Part shown: positions 1 through 4,092 of the stretch, piece after piece
Position numbering within the stretch: the stretch's first letter is position 1
Layout: the number at the start of each line of letters is the position of its first letter
DNA from: Bacillota bacterium
Lineage (GTDB): Bacteria > Bacillota > UBA4882 > UBA10575
DNA: 8,265 bases
Direction of reading: 5' to 3'
NCBI GenBank assembly: GCA_003511465.1
Contig: DOID01000085.1
Span: forward strand, 8,549-16,813
Notes under the pieces: generated by a model
Databases searched by the model: none
Told to the model about the DNA's origin: nothing
The model's input: only the letters and a program-made list of their open reading frames with translations
Made by a program: the position numbers and the translations under genes

Positions 1-825
1 GTCCCTTATGGTTCGGATTTTGTTTTTCAGGATCCGAACATGATGGAACAACTGCGTGGCACCCATGATTACGTTTCAACCGCCGGTTTTGAACTGATCA
101 TCTCTGCTCCGGTACACAAAAAGGATGCGCTTCAAGAAGCGCTCCGCCTGACCCAAAACCGAAACGTTGATGGGGTGATTCTCTACCCTTCTTTCGGGAT
201 CGACCAAATCATAAAGGATTTTCAAACAAAAAACTTGCGTTATGTGACCTTGGGGATCTGTTATGATCAGCAGAAGAATAATTTTGTTGAAGTCGATCAA
301 ACCCCCGGGAGTTATCTGGCGACTAAATATCTAATTTCCCTGGGACATCGGCGGATTGGCCTTTTGAACAAGCCTTATAGTTTTTTCATGTTTAACCGGG
401 ATGATTTACTGAATGGTTATACTTCTGCTTTACAAGAGGCGGGAATCGAAGTTCAGCCGAGTCTAGTGCGGGAAGGTGATTTCACCTTTGAGGAAGGATA
501 TGAGAAAACGAAAAGTTTGATCGCGGAACATCCGGATCTGACCGCTGTCATTTGCGCCAGTGACCCGATGACTTATGGAACAATCCGAGCCATTCAAGAT
601 TTAGGATTGAATATCAATGACATTCAAGTGGTGGCCGGTGATAATTTGCCGCTAACCCAGAAGCTCTTCCCTCAGCTCTCCTCCATTACTAACCCTTCGT
701 ACGAACAAGGAAGGCAAGCCGGGAAGATGATCGTCGCTATTGTTAATGAAGGCCGGGAACTATCGGGGATTACCCTAAACACCGAATTTGTTGTGCGGAA
801 TATGCGCCCGGTGGTAAAGCGGTAA
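1..825 (+). CDS. LacI/GalR-family transcriptional regulator, 5'-truncated by the window edge
   Basis: The reading frame is open from the first base (VPYGSDFVFQDPN...) and ends at TAA 823-825, so the gene starts before the window; the ATG at 40 is internal. The 274 visible residues match the periplasmic-binding-protein-like effector core of LacI/GalR regulators. Landmarks are an N-subdomain (RGTHDYVSTAGFELIIS), GVILYPS, the family signature GHRRIGLL, an NRDDLLNGY segment where sugar-contacting Arg/Asp usually sit, CASDPMTYGTIRAIQDLGL, and a C-terminal ITNPSYEQGRQAG. A typical member has about 335 residues, so about 60 residues (helix-turn-helix and hinge) are missing upstream. These proteins bind operator DNA as dimers and respond to a sugar or related ligand. 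The ligand and targets cannot be read here. A hairpin terminator follows closely, so it ends its transcription unit. Confidence 0.93.
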   Translation, partial: VPYGSDFVFQDPNMMEQLRGTHDYVSTAGFELIISAPVHKKDALQEALRLTQNRNVDGVILYPSFGIDQIIKDFQTKNLRYVTLGICYDQQKNNFVEVDQTPGSYLATKYLISLGHRRIGLLNKPYSFFMFNRDDLLNGYTSALQEAGIEVQPSLVREGDFTFEEGYEKTKSLIAEHPDLTAVICASDPMTYGTIRAIQDLGLNINDIQVVAGDNLPLTQKLFPQLSSITNPSYEQGRQAGKMIVAIVNEGRELSGITLNTEFVVRNMRPVVKR

Positions 826-860
826 CGGTGTGTTAGAACAAAACGAATTTTTAGTGCATT

Positions 861-893
861 AAAAAGCCTAGAATGATTATTCTAGGCTTTTTA
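861..893 (+). terminator. Strong intrinsic terminator of the LacI-type gene, possibly bidirectional
   Basis: A perfect 14-bp inverted repeat has arms AAAAAGCCTAGAAT (861-874) and ATTCTAGGCTTTTT (879-892) around a GATT loop. The A-rich 5' arm and T-rich 3' arm let it work in both directions. It starts 35 bases after the stop codon of the LacI-type gene. Confidence 0.9.
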
Positions 894-939
894 ACTATCA
901 TTAAGAGTGACTTAAAAGTAAAAGATTGGATTATAGTCG

Positions 940-970
940 GCCCAGATGAATTTGTCTGGGCATATTTTAT
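940..970 (+). terminator. Second hairpin with T-rich tail, possible terminator
   Basis: The arms GCCCAGA (940-946) and TCTGGGC (955-961) pair perfectly around an 8-base loop and are followed by the T-rich run ATATTTTATTTT. It lies about 50 bases beyond the strong LacI terminator. It could be a backup terminator or the end of a short untranslated transcript. The 7-bp stem makes it weaker than the first. Confidence 0.5.
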
Positions 971-1135
971 TTTATCCAAGAGCCTTGATATTGATTGCGT
1001 TGCACCAGCTAACATGTGTTTAAGCCCTATGTGAAAAGGAATAATACAAAATAAAGTAAAAAAGAGTCATCATCAGAAGGAAAGTAGTTACGTAAAGAGA
1101 ATAAGTATTATAAATATTATTAAGGAGGTAATTTT

Positions 1136-1714
1136 ATGCGTAGATTAATGTTTTCTCTGATTATTGTCACATTACTATTAGTTTTTACTGCTAATGCGGT
1201 TTTAGCAGGGGGAGTAATTAAGGTAGGGGCGGATGTTGGTGGAGAGTTGGGGGTTACTGTAAAACAAGAGGGTTTCTTACCGGTAAGCCTTAAAAATGAC
1301 ACCGAAATGGGTTTTTCGGTAGGTGGAGAAATTTATTATGATTTAAATGAAAGCTTGGCGGTTGGTGCTGGAGCGGAATACCAATTAAAGCGGAAAGAGA
1401 AAGGTGGAGTTGATGGCTTTAATTTTATTCCCATTTATGCGCTGGGTAGATTCCAAATTGATCCCAATTTTTACGTGACAGGGAAGGTTGGGTATAATTT
1501 ATACATGCAAGAGAATTTGCCTGAACAATTAAAAGCAAAGGGTGGTTTGTTCTTCGGTTTTGGCGGGGGTGCTGTCTTCAATGATATGCTGCAATTAGAA
1601 GTGTTGTATTCTATCCATAATGGAAAATGGGAACTAAAAGAAGATCCGGGAGTCGATTATGATCTGAGTTGGAAATACACAAAAATCGGAATATCGGCAG
1701 GGTTCTTATTTTAA
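1136..1714 (+). CDS. Secreted outer-membrane beta-barrel protein (small porin/OmpA-barrel-like)
   Basis: The product has 192 residues. A classical Sec signal peptide (MRRL, hydrophobic core FSLIIVTLLLVF, then ANAVLA) predicts cleavage after about residue 24. The mature part alternates polar and hydrophobic residues in short strands rich in Gly, Tyr and Phe (GGEIYYDL, AVGAGAEYQL, VTGKVGYNLY, GLFFGFGGGAVF) and ends in ISAGFLF. A C-terminal Phe is the usual recognition signal for outer-membrane barrel insertion. The length suits an 8-stranded barrel of about 168 residues. The start is fixed by a near-perfect AAGGAGGT (1122-1129) six bases before the ATG. The gene is flanked by hairpins at 940 and 1753, so it is probably transcribed alone. 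The exact family (OmpA-, OmpW- or OprB-like) cannot be decided by eye, and its cargo or function is unknown. Confidence 0.8.
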   Translation: MRRLMFSLIIVTLLLVFTANAVLAGGVIKVGADVGGELGVTVKQEGFLPVSLKNDTEMGFSVGGEIYYDLNESLAVGAGAEYQLKRKEKGGVDGFNFIPIYALGRFQIDPNFYVTGKVGYNLYMQENLPEQLKAKGGLFFGFGGGAVFNDMLQLEVLYSIHNGKWELKEDPGVDYDLSWKYTKIGISAGFLF

Positions 1715-1752
1715 CCGAGAGTGAGTAGGGATAGAAGACAAGATAGAAAAAT

Positions 1753-1785
1753 AGCCCAGGGTAGTAATCCTGGGCTTGTCTTTAT
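1753..1785 (+). terminator. Intrinsic terminator of the small barrel gene
   Basis: The arms AGCCCAGG (1753-1760) and CCTGGGCT (1769-1776) form an 8-bp GC-rich stem with an 8-base loop, followed by TGTCTTTAT. It begins 38 bases after the stop codon of the barrel gene. Confidence 0.85.
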
Positions 1786-1851
1786 AGATCTAGTATGCTG
1801 AAGTAAATTAATAACTAAACTTGTTAGGATTATTTCGTGGTTTATGTACGC

Positions 1852-1863
1852 TGAGTTAACTCA
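1852..1863. promoter_or_regulatory. 12-bp palindrome upstream of the second barrel gene, candidate operator
   Basis: TGAGTTAACTCA is a perfect 12-bp palindrome centred 44 bases before the chosen TTG start. It sits inside a wider 7-bp inverted repeat, AAACTTG (1817-1823) and CAAGTTT (1866-1872). No convincing -35/-10 pair could be read around it, so a role as an operator is inference only. Confidence 0.3.
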
Positions 1864-1889
1864 AGCAAGTTTGGTTTTTGTTACAGATT

Positions 1890-1893
1890 GGAG
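1890..1893 (+). promoter_or_regulatory. Ribosome binding site that decides a TTG start
   Basis: GGAG lies 8 bases upstream of TTG 1902. The frame is open further up to TTG 1878 and passes GTG codons at 1893 and 1896. Those sites have no Shine-Dalgarno sequence at a usable distance, and starting there would add residues before the basic N-region of the signal peptide. Confidence 0.6.
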
Positions 1894-1901
1894 TGGTGAG
1901 T

Positions 1902-2786
1902 TTGGAAAATAAGTTGATAATCGCTATTTTATTAGTAAGCCTTGTGGTCGTACATTCAAATGTGGCTAGTGCTTGTGTTGGGGCAAGACCACTGGCGATG
2001 GGCGCTTCTTTTATTGGCCTAGCCGACGATATTAATGCGGTTTATTGGAATCCGGCCGGACTTGTCCAGCTGGAAAATACGGAAATCACATGGACGCGGA
2101 CGCTGAATAATCGAGATATTATCAATTACGATGATTTCCTGGCGGTGGGGACTTATGATCCAAAATCGGGGCTGGCCTATGCCGTGGGTTATATTAATAT
2201 CGCCGATTATTATCCGGTGGGCTATACGGATGATTTCTCGCTAGTCTATCAAGACAATAAAATACGGTGGTTTATTTGTTCCCTCGCGACAAAATTGAAC
2301 GAACAGTTGTCAATCGGGGGGAATATAAGACTTATGGATTTTGGTTTGCGTTATGAAACAGAAGGTTATTGGCCCGTAGCTGATTCAGCGACATTTATGG
2401 GTGTTGATCTAAGTTTCTTTTACCAGGCAAACGAACAACTTAGTTTGGGGTTATTGATCCAAGACTTTAACCGTCCAAAATTTAAAGTGTTGGGCCAAGA
2501 TTTATATTACATCCGAAATGTACGCCCTGGGATTGCTTACCGGTTTACCAATTCATTTTTAATTACCGCCTCGATCTATGATTTACTTGAGGAGGTTGAG
2601 ATGGATAATCGGTTTCGGGTTGGTATGGAAGTTGAGGTTGAAAACATCAGGATCAGAGCGGGACTAGATCGGGGAAATATGACTTTGGGCTTAGGGATTA
2701 CGGGGCTTTATTTCGTGATAGATTATGCTCTTTTAGGCGATGATTTGGGCGATACGCATATGTTAGGAGTCATTATTCCGTTATAG
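1902..2786 (+). CDS. Secreted UPF0164/PorV-FadL-like outer-membrane beta-barrel protein
   Basis: Read from TTG 1902 the product has 294 residues (302 from the earlier TTG 1878). It begins MENK followed by a hydrophobic stretch (LIIAILLVSLVVV) and VASA, giving a Sec signal peptide of about 24 residues. The next part carries the hallmark of UPF0164/PorV/FadL-like barrels: GARPLAMG (27-34), GLADD (39-43) and VYWNPAGL (47-54), close to the usual form in which the Asn-Pro-Ala-Gly segment opens the barrel. Repeated amphipathic strands follow to the C-terminus (VRPGIAYRF, FRVGMEVEVENIRIRAGL, MTLGLGITGLYFVIDYAL). Cys25 just after the predicted cut is not in a good lipobox, so a lipoprotein is less likely. 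Related proteins sit in the outer membrane and handle hydrophobic substrates or assist secretion; the substrate here is unknown. It supports a diderm envelope. Confidence 0.85.
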   Translation: MENKLIIAILLVSLVVVHSNVASACVGARPLAMGASFIGLADDINAVYWNPAGLVQLENTEITWTRTLNNRDIINYDDFLAVGTYDPKSGLAYAVGYINIADYYPVGYTDDFSLVYQDNKIRWFICSLATKLNEQLSIGGNIRLMDFGLRYETEGYWPVADSATFMGVDLSFFYQANEQLSLGLLIQDFNRPKFKVLGQDLYYIRNVRPGIAYRFTNSFLITASIYDLLEEVEMDNRFRVGMEVEVENIRIRAGLDRGNMTLGLGITGLYFVIDYALLGDDLGDTHMLGVIIPL

Positions 2787-2816
2787 AAAGGTGAAAGGTA
2801 GCGGATTAGGAGAGGG

Positions 2817-2840
2817 AGACCTAAATAAGGTCTGCTTTTA
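2817..2840 (+). terminator. Weak terminator after the UPF0164-like gene
   Basis: The arms AGACCT (2817-2822) and AGGTCT (2828-2833) with a 5-base loop are followed by GCTTTTAT. The 6-bp stem is short. It lies in the 51-base gap between the convergent barrel and DUF2937-like genes and overlaps the end of the latter. Confidence 0.5.
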
Positions 2841-3401
2841 TAGCGGAACCCGGTAGTCTCTCGGACGGATAAAGATGGTTTTAATTATTTTGGCGATGCC
2901 GTTCAATAAAGATTTTATCCCTTGAAAAACGCCCCAGGCAACAAATAAGCCACAGACACTGTAGACTAACCCTTCCAGGGTAGTGGGGAGACCGGGGGTG
3001 AAATCTACCCACGTTTCACGGACGATCTCGTAATCGAACTCGCGGATGAAAACCCACCAGCGGTTATAAACCGTAGCATTTCTTAGAGCCGTCAGCGTCT
3101 CTTCCAGCATCTGGATTCTACTGAGCAGTTCATTGATGAGTTGTCCGGAAGAGGCAAAGACTTCGTTGCCGGAATTAAGATGAGTCTTAATGTACTCATC
3201 AAGGGTCATATTAAAATATTCCGCCATCAATTCAAAACGGACCAGCATGAACTTGGCTTCGGCCAAGTGTCCGCCGAGGCGTTGGATATACTGCCCAAAG
3301 AACTGAGGGAATTGCGCAAGGCCGACAACACCACAAACAGCCACGACTCGATCGAGGAGACCATTAAAAAAACGCAGGAGCTTTCTTAATAGTTTGCGCA
3401 T
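2838..3401 (-). CDS. DUF2937-like membrane protein of unknown function
   Basis: The product has 187 residues. After a basic start (MRKLLRKLLRFF) comes a hydrophobic segment at about 11-31. Next is FPQFFGQYIQRLGGHLAEAK (31-50), which matches what I recall of the DUF2937 signature: a Pro-containing end of the first helix, a QYxQRLGGxLxEA block, then a long amphipathic, probably coiled-coil helix (about 40-107, with LINELLSRIQMLEETLTALRNA). A second hydrophobic segment lies at 141-162 (TLEGLVYSVCGLFVAWGVFQ), followed by a basic tail (IIKTIFIRPRDYR). This suggests a membrane-anchored protein with a helical domain between two helices. The family has no assigned function. The ATG has a modest AGAGGGAAG Shine-Dalgarno 8 bases upstream. 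The family assignment is from memory of the motif, and it is known to me mainly from Proteobacteria. Confidence 0.7.
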   Translation of the reverse strand: MRKLLRKLLRFFNGLLDRVVAVCGVVGLAQFPQFFGQYIQRLGGHLAEAKFMLVRFELMAEYFNMTLDEYIKTHLNSGNEVFASSGQLINELLSRIQMLEETLTALRNATVYNRWWVFIREFDYEIVRETWVDFTPGLPTTLEGLVYSVCGLFVAWGVFQGIKSLLNGIAKIIKTIFIRPRDYRVPL

Positions 3402-3470
3402 TTAAAACACTTCCCTCTTTATGGTTCTTTCGGGTGTTCAAATGAATGCTTTTGGTAATTATTTATGCTA

Positions 3471-3498
3471 ATTATAATTCTCCGGCAAGATTTGAAAA
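3471..3498 (-). promoter_or_regulatory. Candidate promoter of the DUF2937-like gene
   Basis: On the minus strand TTTTCA (3493-3498) and a perfect TATAAT (3471-3476) are separated by 16 bases and lie about 70 bases upstream of the ATG. The -10 matches fully and the -35 matches at 4 of 6 positions. A 10-bp palindrome, TTTTCGAAAA (3510-3519), sits just upstream of the -35. Confidence 0.55.
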
Positions 3499-3538
3499 CC
3501 CTTTATCCATTTTCGAAAAGGAAGCGGGAAAACTAAGA

Positions 3539-3559
3539 AGACCACCGTAGTGGTGGTCT
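3539..3559 (-). terminator. Terminator of the Cys-rich 85-aa gene
   Basis: On the minus strand the arms AGACCACC and GGTGGTCT form an 8-bp stem with a 5-base loop, followed by TCTTAGTTTT. It starts about 10 bases beyond the stop codon and separates this gene from the DUF2937-like gene downstream. Confidence 0.75.
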
Positions 3560-3569
3560 CATGGTCTTA

Positions 3570-3827
3570 TTATTCTTCTTCTTGCTCTTGGTAAACTAAA
3601 CCGAATTCTTCAGAGAGCACATCTAAACAATCAGCAATTACGGCGCAGATACAGTCACAATCGACAAAAATAAATTTACGATCAAGGGTGGCAACAAGTA
3701 CTTCGTCGATAACGGCGACAACTTTGACGCACTCCCGATCACCGGATTCCAGGATTAGAAGAACTCTTTCACCTTTAAGTCTTCGTAACAGATCACAGAG
3801 CTCTTTAAATGGATGGGGAGAATCCAT
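3570..3827 (-). CDS. Small cysteine-rich protein, possibly Sm-like/spore-coat-type fold
   Basis: The product has 85 residues, and I do not recognise it with confidence. Residues 7-63 read FKELCDLLRRLKGERVLLIL, ESGD, VKVVAVIDEVLVATLD, KFIFV and CAVIA. This is a short helix followed by alternating beta strands of the kind seen in Sm-like small barrels and in DUF2642-type spore-coat proteins, where a Gly-x-x-Val strand opens the barrel. Six cysteines lie at residues 11, 33, 57, 59, 61 and 67, with 57-61 forming a tight CDCIC cluster. The tail is acidic (QEQEEE). There is no signal peptide or membrane segment, so it is probably cytoplasmic or a spore component. The start is well supported by AAAGGAGGT ending seven bases before the ATG. 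It has its own terminator and is not in an operon with its neighbours. A spore-coat role is inference. Confidence 0.7.
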   Translation of the reverse strand: MDSPHPFKELCDLLRRLKGERVLLILESGDRECVKVVAVIDEVLVATLDRKFIFVDCDCICAVIADCLDVLSEEFGLVYQEQEEE

Positions 3828-3919
3828 GCCCTTACCTCCTTTCCCGAGATGTAATTATTCTATGTTGACTTTAATGAGCAGTGATAATCAAATGTAACGA
3901 AAAATAAGCATTTATCCTT

Positions 3920-3948
3920 AAAACATCTGGACTCACCAGATGTTTTTT
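3920..3948 (+). terminator. Orphan strong hairpin with T-tract ahead of the GH94 gene
   Basis: A perfect 11-bp stem, AAAACATCTGG (3920-3930) and CCAGATGTTTT (3936-3946) with loop ACTCA, is followed by more T residues. No coding gene ends just upstream on the plus strand. The neighbour on the left is transcribed leftward from 3827, so this may be a leader attenuator of the GH94 gene, the end of an unannotated small transcript, or an insulator. The 3' arm CAGAT (3937-3941) could instead pair with ATCTG (3962-3966), a weak alternative. Confidence 0.7.
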
Positions 3949-3999
3949 ACTAGATCAAAGGATCTGAGGTTGGTCTCCTTCGAAACTTATTACGATTAA

Positions 4000-4015
4000 C
4001 AGGAGGTAATACCTG
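4000..4015. promoter_or_regulatory. Dyad in the GH94 upstream region, candidate operator
   Basis: AGGTA (4004-4008) and TACCT (4010-4014) form an inverted repeat about a central A, flanked by CAGG and CTG, in an otherwise unassigned stretch. A -10-like TATTAT (4032-4037) follows, with the dyad roughly where a -35 box would be, and no good -35 sequence exists there. An operator or activator site is inference only. Confidence 0.3.
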
Positions 4016-4077
4016 ATAACTAGCGAATAAATATTATTCAGGGCACAACTGTCTAACAATTCAAAACCGAAAGGTGG

Positions 4078-4084
4078 AAGGAGG
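4078..4084 (+). promoter_or_regulatory. Ribosome binding site for the TTG start of the GH94 gene
   Basis: AAGGAGG lies 8 bases before TTG 4093. It fixes the start of a protein whose first residues, MRYGYFDD, agree with the conserved N-terminus of GH94 disaccharide phosphorylases. Confidence 0.85.
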
Positions 4085-4092
4085 ACAAAAAG

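Larger units (their letters stand above)
826..1135. other. Intergenic region between the LacI-type gene and the first barrel gene
   Basis: These 310 bases carry no ORF that I can support. They contain the LacI-gene terminator, a second hairpin at 940-961, and an AT-rich stretch from about 965 to 1120 that must contain the promoter of the barrel gene. The only -35/-10 pair I could space correctly is TTTAAG (1019-1024) and TAATAC (1042-1047), 17 bases apart. It matches consensus at only 3 of 6 positions in each box, so I do not call it. I see no riboswitch or small RNA family. Confidence 0.6.

Noticed and set aside
2588..2603. Internal GAGGAGGTTGAGATGG resembling a ribosome site plus ATG within the UPF0164-like gene
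   Set aside because: It encodes the conserved in-frame stretch LLEEVEMDN of the barrel. A start here would give only a barrel fragment.
3141..3389. Plus-strand ORF of 82 codons antisense to the DUF2937-like gene
   Set aside because: There is no Shine-Dalgarno sequence and no recognisable domain. It lies wholly inside a gene whose motifs are on the other strand.
3688..3897. Plus-strand ORF of 69 codons antisense to the Cys-rich gene, ending 22 bases before the 3920 hairpin
   Set aside because: It starts at GTG without a ribosome site, and its Ser/Thr/Arg-rich composition is typical of a reading-frame shadow. The opposite strand has a strong ribosome site and a plausible fold.
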